The position numbers and the translations under genes were made by a program. This document shows, piece by piece, positions 8,704-18,278 of a stretch of 64,000 bases of DNA. The notes below the pieces were generated by a model. It did no database searches. It was not told where the DNA came from and was given only the letters and a program-made list of their open reading frames with translations. The stretch comes from Massilia eburnea (lineage in GTDB: Bacteria > Pseudomonadota > Gammaproteobacteria > Burkholderiales > Burkholderiaceae_D). Position 1 is the first letter of the stretch; the number at the start of each line of letters is the position of its first letter. The stretch spans positions 1-64,000 of the forward strand of contig NZ_WNKX01000021.1 of assembly GCF_009720745.1 (NCBI RefSeq). The letters are read 5' to 3'.

Positions 8704-9800
8704 AGTTGTTTGGCCGCGTCGTGGAAGGTCTTCCACAAGTCGTCGCGGCGGGCACGCTCGCGCATGACGGTATCCACGTAATGGCGCATGCGGCGCGCAT
8801 CGTCCGCGTTATCCTTCAGCACCACGCCCTGCAGCTGGTTGGCCAGCTCGCGCGGCGTCAGGCGGCCCTGGCCGAAATGCAGGGCTTCCAGCGCCGCGGC
8901 ATAGCTCAAGTTGACCGCTTCCGCGGTGGACAGCACGGCGTCGGGCGATTTGATGGCCGTGCCTTCGGCGGTCTGCCCATTGCGCAGCTCCTGGAACGTC
9001 GTCACCAGCAGCGCCACCACGTCGCGCTCGACCTGCACCTCGGCGCACACGGCGCCCAGTTCGCGTTCCAGCTGCTGCATCACCAGTTCGGTCTCGAAAC
9101 GATGGTCGCGGATCGGGCGCACCGTTTCGAAATTGAAGCGCCGCTTCAGCGCCGAACTCATTTCGTGCACGCCGCGGTCGCGCAGGTTGGCCGTGGCGAT
9201 GATGTTGAAGCCGCGCCGAGCGTGAAGCCGGGAGTCGCGGCCCAGTTCAGGCACCATGACCTGCTTCTCCGACATCAGCGAGATCAGCACGTCCTGGATT
9301 TCGGGCGGGCAGCGCGTGATTTCCTCGAAACGCAGCAGCCGTCCGGATTCCATCGCGTGGTACATCGGCGACGGCACCATGGCGCGCGGGGTCGGCCCCT
9401 CGGCCAGCAGCAAGGCGTAATTCCAGGAATACTTGATATGGTCTTCCGTGGTGCCGGCCGTCCCCTGGATGGTCAAGCCCGAGTCACCGCTGATGGCGGC
9501 CGCCAGCAGTTCGGACAACAGCGATTTGGCGGTACCCGGTTCCCCCACCAGCATCAGGCCCTGGTGGCCCATCAGGGTCACGATGGCGCGGTCGACCAGC
9601 GGGTCGTCGCCATAGAACTTGCGGCTGATGCCGCGCTCCTTGTCACCCAGGATAAAGCTGCGCACGGCGCGCGGCGAGAGCAGCCAGCCTTCCGGCCGCT
9701 TTGCCTTGTCGTCGGCGCGCAGGCGCTCCAGTTCGTCCTTGTAGCGCTGTTCCGCGCTGGCACGCACGACGGCGTGCGATCCACCCATAATGTCTACCAC
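8694..9800 (-). CDS. MoxR-family AAA+ ATPase, YehL subfamily
   Basis: A 368-aa AAA+ ATPase. Walker A is GEPGTAKS (residues 86-93) and Walker B is LLRFEEIT (residues 155-162). A sensor-1 type IIATANLRDRG and an arginine-rich SALKRRF follow. MoxR ATPases act as chaperones that remodel or load cofactors onto partners, typically with a VWA protein; both are present here. The GTG at 9800 overlaps the DUF4132 stop by 7 bases and has GGGAGAAGAAAG upstream; an in-frame ATG at 9788 is the alternative. Second gene of the operon. Confidence 0.9.
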   Translation of the reverse strand: MVDIMGGSHAVVRASAEQRYKDELERLRADDKAKRPEGWLLSPRAVRSFILGDKERGISRKFYGDDPLVDRAIVTLMGHQGLMLVGEPGTAKSLLSELLAAAISGDSGLTIQGTAGTTEDHIKYSWNYALLLAEGPTPRAMVPSPMYHAMESGRLLRFEEITRCPPEIQDVLISLMSEKQVMVPELGRDSRLHARRGFNIIATANLRDRGVHEMSSALKRRFNFETVRPIRDHRFETELVMQQLERELGAVCAEVQVERDVVALLVTTFQELRNGQTAEGTAIKSPDAVLSTAEAVNLSYAAALEALHFGQGRLTPRELANQLQGVVLKDNADDARRMRHYVDTVMRERARRDDLWKTFHDAAKQLWQ

Positions 9801-12800
9801 GGTACTTTCTTCTCCCAGTCGGGGTCAAAGCCAACACATTGCTTCGCTACCGCATGGTAATCGGCATAACACTCGGCCAGCAAGACCGGCGGCACTTTGT
9901 CCAGCCCAACCTCGTTCTGGGCGTAGCGTCCCCCCGACATGGACTCGAAAGTAAGCCGCTTGAGGGCTGCGGCGACGTTTTCTTCCGGCAGCGTATTACC
10001 GCTAAATTCCATCACGGTGCGGATCCGCGCCGGTCCGAATTCCTTGAAATAGCTGCAGAAGAAGCCACCGTCTTCGGCTGCGCTGCGCTGGTAGCCTACT
10101 TTGGTAAAGGCGCCGCGCAGCGTGAAGGTGTCGCTCATCCAGCCCTTGCGGTCCTCCACCGCCTTGCCCTCCAGGCTGTCCGGCGGCAGCGGGCGCGCCA
10201 TCTGGCCAAACAGGACCGGCACCTTGTAGTCCTTCAAGTGGGCCTGCCACTGGCCGGCCAATGCCGCATCCACCAGCGCGCTATGCGCCAGTTGCAGCTG
10301 GCTGCCTTCGTCAAGCTCGACCTCGTTGTCGTCGGCGTCAATCAGGCTGCCGTCCTCCGTCGGGCGGAAAACGTGCAGCAGCTTGCCGTCGGCGTCCGTC
10401 TCCATCCACACCAGGCGCTGGACCAGGCGGCCCATGACCGGGTGGGCGTGCAGGAATTCGCGCCACTCCGGCACGCTCCAGCGGCGGCCTGCGCACATGG
10501 CGTCGTACAGGCGGGCCTGCTGCATGGCGACGATCTGCTTCAGCTCTTTTTTGCACGACGAGAATTGCGACTTCGCTTCCTTGCCTGCGTCTTCCGGTTC
10601 GCCCTGGCGCGGATCCGGCAATGCTTTCAGCACCTTGCCCTCCTCGTTGCTGAGGCGCGGCTTGAGGTCTTCGTCCAGCGTGACAAAGAAGCGGCGCTCG
10701 CCGATCGTGAGTTCCAGCGTGCCGCCATCATCCAGCCCGGCGGTCGGCACGGTGCGGTCCGACAGCTGGTCCTCGCTCCAGCCATTGCGTTCGGCCACGC
10801 GCAGCACCAGCAGTCGCGCCTTTTCCTGCACGCTGGCGGTACGGTAGCGGCGCGCGATGCCCAGCAGGAACTGGATCACCTGCGGGTCGTCGTTGACGGA
10901 GCCGCCCTCGATCATGGCCTCGATCTGCGAACGGCGGATGTAATGGTTCTTCATGAACGGCTGGACAATGGACACGAACTCCTGTCCCTGCATGGCCGCC
11001 GTCAGCGCCAGGGCGCCCTTTTCGCCGATGGCGCTGCCAAGGTACTCGCCCATTTTTTCCTGTTTGGCGCGCTCGAACACCTGCTCCATCGACAGCGCCG
11101 CCAGCGTGGCGTAGTAATCCGGCCAGCGTTTGGCGCCATCCTGGTATTCCTTGTAGCGCGCCGCCGCCACCTGGTTGGCGAAGGCGATACCCTCTTCCAG
11201 CGATGGGCCGCGCGTATCCTGCGCAATGAACATGCGCAGCACAGTGCCGCCCAGCGCAGCGGCGCTGGCAGGCGCCAGCTGCTGCAGGTACAGCTGCAGC
11301 AGCGCATTCGCAGCGGGTTCCTTGAGTTTGCAGGCCAGCACCACCCACCATTGGACGATGGCGGGATCGACAGTGCCGCCCTTGCGCCACGCGCATTGCG
11401 GCAGCGTGGCGTAATTGAACCAGGCCAGGCCCGCCGGAGCCTTGCCCTTCAGTCCCTTCTGCGCCTCTTTCAACAGCATTTCCGGCGAGAGGTAATGGCT
11501 GATGTCTTCGCCCAGCCGCTCCAGCGCCGCCAGCAGCGCTGCCTTGGCCGTTTCGCGGCTTTCCTTTTCCAGCGCCTTGTTCAAGGCAGGAATGGCGGAT
11601 GCCTCACCCATTTCCGCCAGCCAGCGCGCCGCCTCGATACGGGTTTCCTGCTTGCCCGAGCCGAGCGCTTCTATCACGCGGCCAGCGATGCCGGGCGTGC
11701 GCAGCAGCACCTGCTGCGCCTCGCGGCGATAGCTCTTGCCTTCACCCAGCGCGATCTCGAGGAGGCGTGGCAGCCAGCGCGCGGGGACCTGCGGGAATTT
11801 GCCAAGCAAGTCGATGGCCAGGCCTGAATCGGGCTGGTCGGGCGACCACGAATTATCGCCAATCCGGGCCAGCGCCCTGTCGATCAATTCCGGATGCTGC
11901 AGGAAGAACGGCCAGACGAAATCCGGCGGCAATACATCGGTCGGTCCGCCTTCCGAGCCCCAATATTTTTTCAGGCAGGCCTTGGCCATTTCGTCGCTGC
12001 CCAGGCCAACACGCGTCATGGCTTTTTCCAGCACCCGCAGGTCGACGCCGCCTTGCCCGTTGCGCTGCAGCCACGCGTCAAACTCGGGGAATCCAACCAC
12101 GCTGACCTTGTTGTTGCGCAGGCGGGAGGTGCGCACCAGTTGCATCACCCCGAATTCGGGCAGGGCCATCAGTCGCCCTTCACGCGAGATCATCTCGTAG
12201 GTCAGGTGCCACTGTTCGCCAGCCACCTTGGCGGCATCGCCATCGCCGTTCAGCACAGCGACCAGCTTTTCCGCAAAACCCTTTCCGAGTGAGGACAGCT
12301 GACGCTCACGCCGTTCGGCGTAGTTGGTCTTGTACTGCGCCTCCTTGTTGCGTTCGCGCTCCTCCTCCGCCCCTTTGCGCGCAGCGGCCATCATCTCTTC
12401 CCAGTTCCTCTGCAGGATCTCGACGGCATTGCTGCCAAGGCGAGTCTCTTCCAGCTCAGGACAAGGCGGCGCAACCAGGTCCTCGACGGCTTGGGCCTCG
12501 CTCACCGCTTCCAGGCTCGCAATGGCGGCTCGGATATCGGTCTGCACTGGCTTGCTGGTCTCCTTCGCCAGCGCTTCTTCGAGATGGGGCACCGCATCGC
12601 TGCCGAGCAAGCGCGCAACCAGGCCGGCCGCGTAGCCACGCTCATCGCGGTCGCCAGTGGTGAGCAGGCCAAACAGCAGTGCGCGCAGCTTTTCCGGCTC
12701 GACCGCGGCCAGGTAAGGCGCGGAGTCGCGCCGCACGGTGGAAGAGCCATTGACGGCCAGGCGCACCAGCATGCCGGCATATTGCGTCGCTACCGCCTTG

Positions 12801-13534
12801 CTGCTGCCGATGCGTTTGGCGAGCAGCGCACGGCCTGCCGCCGACATTGCGGGGAATGCCTTGTCGATATCATCCCGGTGCGCCAGCATGAAATCGTCCA
12901 GGGGACCGGGCTGCAGCATGCGGTCATGCTTCAACTGGTCGAAATAAGTGCCACCCGAACTTTTGCGTTCGAAGACCATCAGCACGCCCAACACCAGCGG
13001 CAGTTCTTCGTGCGCCAGGATCGTCTGCAGCAGCCTGATGTCCCAGGCCGAGCGCTTCTTGAAATCCTGCTTGCTGTATTGATCGAGGACGCTGGCGCCC
13101 AGCGCGTCGTTGAACAAGACCTGCAGCCAGTCCGGCACCGATGGCGCGCTGCGCTCAATCTTGTTGCCGCGATCGGCCGCCTCCAGTACCTTGCCGAGAC
13201 GGACCAGCGCCTCAAGCGGCGCCTCTTCCAGGCTGATGCCTGCGTAAAACTGGCTGCGCGCATGCAGCCGGTCGCGGATCGCCTGCGGATGGTAGCTGCC
13301 CCACGCGCCGGGATTGGACGCTGCGCCAGGCGAACCCAGTTCCTCGCCAGCCTTGGGTGCATGGCGCGCCACATCGGCCAGCACGGCCGGATCCCCGCCA
13401 TCTTCAATGAATACCAGGCAGCGCTGCGTCAGGCCGCGCTCGAATTTGTCCAGGCCATCAAGGCCGTTTCGCAGATAGGTGCGGGAGTCCAGCGAAAACG
13501 CATTGCGCACAGCGCGCAGCAGCTTGTCGAACAT
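9794..13534 (-). CDS. DUF4132 / MolR-like protein (YehI-like)
   Basis: A very large cytoplasmic protein of 1246 aa, close to E. coli YehI (about 1210 aa). The middle is alpha-helical with HEAT-like repeats (for example AARWLAEMGEASAIPALNKAL). The C-terminal third carries the DUF4132 region, rich in Trp, Gly and Asp (for example HPVMGRLVQRLVW and VFRPTEDGSLIDADDNEVEL). The ATG at 13534 has GGAGG ten bases upstream; a TTG at 13555 is the alternative. It is the first gene of the five-gene operon, so transcription probably starts in 13556-13621. Enzymatic activity is unknown. Confidence 0.85.
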   Translation of the reverse strand: MFDKLLRAVRNAFSLDSRTYLRNGLDGLDKFERGLTQRCLVFIEDGGDPAVLADVARHAPKAGEELGSPGAASNPGAWGSYHPQAIRDRLHARSQFYAGISLEEAPLEALVRLGKVLEAADRGNKIERSAPSVPDWLQVLFNDALGASVLDQYSKQDFKKRSAWDIRLLQTILAHEELPLVLGVLMVFERKSSGGTYFDQLKHDRMLQPGPLDDFMLAHRDDIDKAFPAMSAAGRALLAKRIGSSKAVATQYAGMLVRLAVNGSSTVRRDSAPYLAAVEPEKLRALLFGLLTTGDRDERGYAAGLVARLLGSDAVPHLEEALAKETSKPVQTDIRAAIASLEAVSEAQAVEDLVAPPCPELEETRLGSNAVEILQRNWEEMMAAARKGAEEERERNKEAQYKTNYAERRERQLSSLGKGFAEKLVAVLNGDGDAAKVAGEQWHLTYEMISREGRLMALPEFGVMQLVRTSRLRNNKVSVVGFPEFDAWLQRNGQGGVDLRVLEKAMTRVGLGSDEMAKACLKKYWGSEGGPTDVLPPDFVWPFFLQHPELIDRALARIGDNSWSPDQPDSGLAIDLLGKFPQVPARWLPRLLEIALGEGKSYRREAQQVLLRTPGIAGRVIEALGSGKQETRIEAARWLAEMGEASAIPALNKALEKESRETAKAALLAALERLGEDISHYLSPEMLLKEAQKGLKGKAPAGLAWFNYATLPQCAWRKGGTVDPAIVQWWVVLACKLKEPAANALLQLYLQQLAPASAAALGGTVLRMFIAQDTRGPSLEEGIAFANQVAAARYKEYQDGAKRWPDYYATLAALSMEQVFERAKQEKMGEYLGSAIGEKGALALTAAMQGQEFVSIVQPFMKNHYIRRSQIEAMIEGGSVNDDPQVIQFLLGIARRYRTASVQEKARLLVLRVAERNGWSEDQLSDRTVPTAGLDDGGTLELTIGERRFFVTLDEDLKPRLSNEEGKVLKALPDPRQGEPEDAGKEAKSQFSSCKKELKQIVAMQQARLYDAMCAGRRWSVPEWREFLHAHPVMGRLVQRLVWMETDADGKLLHVFRPTEDGSLIDADDNEVELDEGSQLQLAHSALVDAALAGQWQAHLKDYKVPVLFGQMARPLPPDSLEGKAVEDRKGWMSDTFTLRGAFTKVGYQRSAAEDGGFFCSYFKEFGPARIRTVMEFSGNTLPEENVAAALKRLTFESMSGGRYAQNEVGLDKVPPVLLAECYADYHAVAKQCVGFDPDWEKKVPW

Positions 13535-13621
13535 GGGCGTACAGCCTCCAAACAATGACAGATGCAGGATTGTGCCTGTGCGAGCCGCTGCTAAAACTCA
13601 CACATTATCACCATCAGCGTT

Positions 13622-15370
13622 TTATTCTTTCGGATAGGGGCTCTTGCCGCCAGCTGCAATGAATTCATCGATGCGCGCTTTCAGCACCGGCAGCGGCACT
13701 GAGCCCAGTTCCAGCACGGTGTCGTGGAAAGCGCGGATATCGAACTTGCTCCCCAAAGCCAGTTCCGCCTTCTTGCGGGCTTCAAAGATCGCCATCTCGC
13801 CCAGGTAGTACGACAGCGCCTGGCCGGGCCAGGAGATATAGCGGTCCACCTCGGTCATGACTTCATGCGAGGACAGTGCGGTGTTCTCCATCAGGTATTT
13901 CTGCGCCTGTTCGCGGGTCCAGCCTTTGGCATGGATGCCGGTATCCACCACCAGGCGCGAGGCGCGCCAGGCCTGGTAGCTGAGCATGCCGAACACCTCG
14001 TACGGCGTTTCGTAGATGCCCATCTCCGTGCCCAGGCGCTCGGAATACAGCGCCCAGCCTTCGCCATACGCGGAAATATAAGCGTTGCGGAATGGCGGGC
14101 GCCCCTTCTGCTCCATCGCAAGCGGCATCTGGAAGGCGTGGCCGGGCGCCGATTCGTGCAAGGTCAACGCCGGCAGCGAATACAGCGGACGCGCCGGCAG
14201 GTTATAGGTATTCACCCAGTATCCGCCAGGCCCGCCGCGGCCGGAGGTGTAGAACGGCGCAATCTCCGGCGCCACCGGCAGGATGGCGAAGCGGCTGCGC
14301 GGCAGGCGGCCAAAGTAATCGGCGGCCTTGCCGTCGAATTTTTTCGCAATCCAGGCTGCGCGCATCAGCAGTTCTTCCGGCGTCTTGGCGTAGAACTGCG
14401 GGTCGGTGCGCAGGAATTGCAGGAAAGCCGGCAGGTCGCCCTTGAAGCCAACCTGCTCCATCACTTCCTGCATCTCGCCGCGGATCTTCGCCATCTCGTC
14501 CAGGCCAATCTGGTGGATCTGGTCGGCCGTCAGGTTTGTGGTCGTGAATTCAACAATCTTTGACTGGTAATACGCCTTGCCATCCGGGTAGCTCTCGGCG
14601 GCCAGCGTCACTTTGGCGTGCGGGATGTATTCATCGCGCATGAATTTCAGCAGTTCGGCGTGGGCCGGGATCACTTTTCCGCTGATCGCCTTCAAGCCCT
14701 CTGCCTTCAAAGCCTCCTGTTCAGCGGCCGGAATCGTGGCCGGCATCTGCCTGAACGGCTGGAAGAACACGACGTCTTCCGGCTTGGCTTCAGTGACCGA
14801 AGAAATCGACTTGTCGCGGCCTTCCAGCGTGATCTTCGGCGGCGTGAAGCCGCGCGCCAGGCCGGCACGCATATTAGCGATCTCCTCTTCGAAGTAGCGC
14901 GGCACGTCGTTCAGCTGCGCCAGGTAATTGCGGTATTCTTCCTTGGTGTGGAAAGTGCGGCGCGCTTCGGCTGCGAAATTGGACCAGAACGAAGAATCCC
15001 CGTTCAGCGGCTTTTCGTATTCCCGGAAACGCTGGTTGTCCAGCAGTGCTGAGATCTGCGCGCGGTAGACCTGGTAGTTCACGCGCTCCTTGCTCGAAAG
15101 CTGCGCGGGTTTGATGCTTTCGAGTTGGCGCAGCGTTTCTTCCCACTTCTTCTGGCGCTCCATCTGCACCGCAGCTCCCACGTGCGGCATGCCGCTTTCG
15201 ACGCCCTTCACATCGTCCTCTTCGTCCTCCAGGCGCTGCTGCTGACGCCACTTCCATTCCGCGGTGTAGATGGCGGTGAAGCGGGCATCGGCGCTACCGG
15301 GTTTGGCTGCTGCATAGGATGGAGTGTGGAAGGCTGCTGCGACGGCAAGTGCTGCGACAAGCTGTTTCAT
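13622..15370 (-). CDS. DUF885 family secreted protein, putative metallopeptidase-like
   Basis: A 582-aa protein with an N-terminal signal peptide (MKQLVAALAVAAAFHTPSYAAA). The family hallmark HESAPGHAFQ appears near residue 403, an H-E-x3-G-H arrangement like a gluzincin zinc site. A YGEGWALYSERLG segment follows with a possible third ligand Glu. DUF885 proteins are about 600 aa, so this is full length, and probably periplasmic. The substrate is unknown; peptidase activity is inferred from the zinc motif. AGGAG precedes the ATG. It is apparently monocistronic. Confidence 0.82.
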   Translation of the reverse strand: MKQLVAALAVAAAFHTPSYAAAKPGSADARFTAIYTAEWKWRQQQRLEDEEDDVKGVESGMPHVGAAVQMERQKKWEETLRQLESIKPAQLSSKERVNYQVYRAQISALLDNQRFREYEKPLNGDSSFWSNFAAEARRTFHTKEEYRNYLAQLNDVPRYFEEEIANMRAGLARGFTPPKITLEGRDKSISSVTEAKPEDVVFFQPFRQMPATIPAAEQEALKAEGLKAISGKVIPAHAELLKFMRDEYIPHAKVTLAAESYPDGKAYYQSKIVEFTTTNLTADQIHQIGLDEMAKIRGEMQEVMEQVGFKGDLPAFLQFLRTDPQFYAKTPEELLMRAAWIAKKFDGKAADYFGRLPRSRFAILPVAPEIAPFYTSGRGGPGGYWVNTYNLPARPLYSLPALTLHESAPGHAFQMPLAMEQKGRPPFRNAYISAYGEGWALYSERLGTEMGIYETPYEVFGMLSYQAWRASRLVVDTGIHAKGWTREQAQKYLMENTALSSHEVMTEVDRYISWPGQALSYYLGEMAIFEARKKAELALGSKFDIRAFHDTVLELGSVPLPVLKARIDEFIAAGGKSPYPKE

Positions 15371-15481
15371 GGTGCTCCTGGAGCTCAGATTGGTAACGGT
15401 CCCGGGAGTGTACCTTACGGTGAAATAGCCGGTGCCGTCAATGCCCGCATTGTGCAGCTTCCACCCGTCGCAGGCGCGAAA

Positions 15482-16621
15482 TCAGGCGCTCCGCCGCCAG
15501 TGCGAAAGCAGGACCAGCACCAGCCCGGCCAGCAAAGCGATGATGGCAATCGCGCCCAGCATCGCGCCGCGATAGGCTTGCCACAGCGACGGCGGCCGAT
15601 TCACGAAACTCGCTGCCGGCAGGAGCGATGGATCGATCTTCCAGCGTTCCAGCTGGCGCCAGTCGTACATGCTTTGCACCGGCCCTGCCGGCACCTCGGT
15701 CAGGGCCGCAGCGGCAAGCTGTTTGCCGGCCAAAATGGCCATCACATGGTCAGCCAGTTCAACGCCGGATTGCTGCAAGTTGCGTACCGCGCCGCCAACG
15801 GCGCCTTCGCCGACCACGGTATCGAACAAGGAAAACACTGGCACGTTCGCGGCACGCATCGTGTCGCGTGCGGCATCGATGGTGGGCAGGGTATAGCCGT
15901 CCCGGTCACGGTTGAACATACCCGTTACCACTACCGCATCCGGTGTCAGGTTCGCGATATAGCGCATCTGCTCCGCCCAGCTCATATTCTGTAAAAACTC
16001 CACCTGGAGCTGGCGCAGCCAGGGCGCCAAATCGACTTCCGCCTGGCGCTGGAAGGCCCGATCGGCCTCGCTTACCCCGCCGGGAATCACGATGCGCCGG
16101 GTGCGCGGCATCAGCTGCATCGCTTCCTTCACAGTGGCGCCAACGTCCGGCACGATCGGATAGTGGAAGATTGGGCGCTTGTTGACGGCCATCTGCTTCG
16201 ACAGCGGCTGGCTGTCGGTCAGCAAAGGCGCCGACGGTGCGAGCTCCGCCAGCTGGTCAAACGCAAAGTTCAACGCCGGTTGCTGCAGCGCCAGCAGGAT
16301 GTCGACCCGCTGCCCGCCATACTGCGCCATCAACAGCGCCCGCCGCGCCTGCGCCACGAGGTCGGCATTGGGCTGGTTCAGGTGGAGGTATTCGACGTGA
16401 ATATGCTCAAGCGGGATGCCGCTGGCGTGCAGGCGGTTCACGAAAGCTTCCGTAACGCTGTCAATGCCAACCCTGCCCGGCCCATAAGAATTGAGCAGCA
16501 GGACATGAGCCTCGGCCGCCGCTCGTTCTGGCGCGGAAGGCGCATCCGCGCAGAACACCGCGTGCGCCCATGCCGCCAGGATCAAACCGGCCAAGAGTCG
16601 AATGAAGGATATGCCGCCCAT
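15482..16621 (-). CDS. Periplasmic ABC-substrate-binding-like sensor domain with C-terminal membrane anchor
   Basis: A 379-aa protein. A signal peptide or N-terminal helix (residues 1-24) is followed by an ABC-type periplasmic binding fold (HVLLLNSYGPG; later VTGMFNRDRDG), as found at the front of many hybrid histidine kinases. A transmembrane helix lies near residues 350-375 (AIIALLAGLVLVLL), and the protein ends four residues later with HWRRSA. In kinases of this type PAS and HisKA domains would follow. The sequence downstream shows no kinase continuation. It lies 28 bases after sulP and may be cotranscribed with it. It could pass ligand information to a separate partner. Confidence 0.75.
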   Translation of the reverse strand: MGGISFIRLLAGLILAAWAHAVFCADAPSAPERAAAEAHVLLLNSYGPGRVGIDSVTEAFVNRLHASGIPLEHIHVEYLHLNQPNADLVAQARRALLMAQYGGQRVDILLALQQPALNFAFDQLAELAPSAPLLTDSQPLSKQMAVNKRPIFHYPIVPDVGATVKEAMQLMPRTRRIVIPGGVSEADRAFQRQAEVDLAPWLRQLQVEFLQNMSWAEQMRYIANLTPDAVVVTGMFNRDRDGYTLPTIDAARDTMRAANVPVFSLFDTVVGEGAVGGAVRNLQQSGVELADHVMAILAGKQLAAAALTEVPAGPVQSMYDWRQLERWKIDPSLLPAASFVNRPPSLWQAYRGAMLGAIAIIALLAGLVLVLLSHWRRSA

Positions 16622-16649
16622 GTTGGCAAGATCATACCCAATCCAGTGT

Positions 16650-18278
16650 CTACTGCAACTTTTTATCGGCGATATCGATACTGAGGAAGACTTCGCCGTT
16701 CAAGGCGTGCAGCAGGTCGGACTGGCGCAGGCGGTCCATGACGGGGCCTTTGACTTCAGCGAGGTGCAGGCCGATGCCTCGGCGGCACAGGCTTTGGTTC
16801 AGTTCCGACAAGGCGAACAGCGCGGAAGTATCGATCGAGCTGACGGCCGACATGACCAGAACGAGGTTGCGCGCCTGCGGGTGGCCGCGCAATTCATCTT
16901 CTATGCGCTGCTGCACCGCTTCCGAATTGCCGAAGAACAAGTTGGCGTCGATGCGCAGCGCCAGCAATTCCGGGCGGGTATCGGCCGAGTAGCGCTCGAT
17001 GTTGCGGAAGTGCTCCGACCCGGGTATGCGGCCAAGCACTGCGATATGCGGGCGGCTGGCGCGCCAGATCAAGGTGCCCATGGACAGTGCCACGCCAACC
17101 AGCACGCCCGCTTCGACGCCCAGCACGACCACACCGGCGCCGCTGGCAAACCACGCCAACGCGTCGCCGCGGTCGTAGCGCCAGGCGGTGCGCAAGGTGT
17201 CCAGTTCCAGCATCCCCAGCACGGCGACAATGATGGTGGCGGCCAGCACGGGCATCGGCAGCAAGGCCAGCCAGCCGGTCGGCGCTACCAGCGCCATGGC
17301 CAGCAAGGCTGCGGTGATGACGCTGGCCAGCGGCGTTTGCGCGCCGGCCGCGAAGTTGACGGCGGAGCGCGACATGCTGCCGGTGACAGGGAATGCGCCG
17401 GACAGCATGCTTGCCACGTTCGCGGCGCCCAGGCCAACCAGTTCATGGTTGCTGGCCAGCTTCTCGTTGCGCTTCAGGGCCAGCGATTGCGCGGCCGACA
17501 TGCTGATAAGGAAAATCACAAACCCCACCAGCAGGCCCGGTTGCACCAATTGCTGCCAGTGGCGCGACGACATGGCAAGGTTCAATTGCGGCAAGCCGCT
17601 TGGGACCTTGCCGGTGGTCTGCACGCCCATCGCTTCCAGGCCCAGCGCCTGAACCAGCAGCAACCCAAACACGACCACGAACATGGGCGCCAGGCGTGTC
17701 GCCATCTCGGCGCCGGGCGCCTTCATACCGCATGCGCGCAGCAGGTGCGCCAGATGGCTGCGCGCGAGCACGAGCAATAATACGGAGCCAAGGCCCAGGG
17801 CGGCGCTCGGGCCGTGCCAGTGCGGCAGGTCGGCGCCCAGCAAGGGCTTCAGCTGCCCCCCGGCGATGACCAGCGCGGAGCCGACGGTGAAGCCGCTCAT
17901 CACGGGACGCGAAAAGAAGTTGGCCAGAAAACCCAGCCGCAGCAGGCCGCACAAGAGCAGCACCCCACCGGACACCAGCGCCAGTTGCGCGGCCAAAACC
18001 GAGTACAGACCCGATCCGGCAGGAGCCATCTGGCCGACGATGGCGGCCGTCATCAGCGAGACGATCGCCATCGGGCCGACCGACTGCGTCATGCTGGTGC
18101 CGAAGATCGCGTAAACAATAGGCGGCAGGATGCTGGCGTAAATGCCTGTCACGGGCGGCAAGCCGGCCACCAGCGCATAAGCCATGCCCTGCGGGATCAT
18201 CATCATCGCCACCACGATGCCTGCGCTGATATCACCCGGCAGCAGCGCGCGCCGGTAATTCTTCAACCAGGCCAGCAT
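16650..18278 (-). CDS. SulP-family inorganic anion transporter with STAS domain
   Basis: A 542-aa inner-membrane protein. The start of the transporter core is typical of SulP (LLPGDISAGIVVAMMMIPQGMAYA), with 10-12 hydrophobic helices following. A C-terminal STAS domain of about 110 aa has the segment SAVSSIDTSALFALSEL. SulP members carry sulfate, bicarbonate or dicarboxylates; the substrate is not decidable here. The ATG at 18278 overlaps the stop of the TetR gene (TGATG); a TTG at 18281 is the alternative. Coupling to TetR suggests the regulator controls this transporter. Confidence 0.9.
   Translation of the reverse strand: MLAWLKNYRRALLPGDISAGIVVAMMMIPQGMAYALVAGLPPVTGIYASILPPIVYAIFGTSMTQSVGPMAIVSLMTAAIVGQMAPAGSGLYSVLAAQLALVSGGVLLLCGLLRLGFLANFFSRPVMSGFTVGSALVIAGGQLKPLLGADLPHWHGPSAALGLGSVLLLVLARSHLAHLLRACGMKAPGAEMATRLAPMFVVVFGLLLVQALGLEAMGVQTTGKVPSGLPQLNLAMSSRHWQQLVQPGLLVGFVIFLISMSAAQSLALKRNEKLASNHELVGLGAANVASMLSGAFPVTGSMSRSAVNFAAGAQTPLASVITAALLAMALVAPTGWLALLPMPVLAATIIVAVLGMLELDTLRTAWRYDRGDALAWFASGAGVVVLGVEAGVLVGVALSMGTLIWRASRPHIAVLGRIPGSEHFRNIERYSADTRPELLALRIDANLFFGNSEAVQQRIEDELRGHPQARNLVLVMSAVSSIDTSALFALSELNQSLCRRGIGLHLAEVKGPVMDRLRQSDLLHALNGEVFLSIDIADKKLQ

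Noticed and set aside
3081..13534. Known anti-phage system (CBASS, BREX, DISARM type)
   Set aside because: There is a MoxR ATPase and a zinc finger but no nuclease, cyclase, methylase or toxin domain, and no mobile element nearby. Defence remains only a hypothesis.
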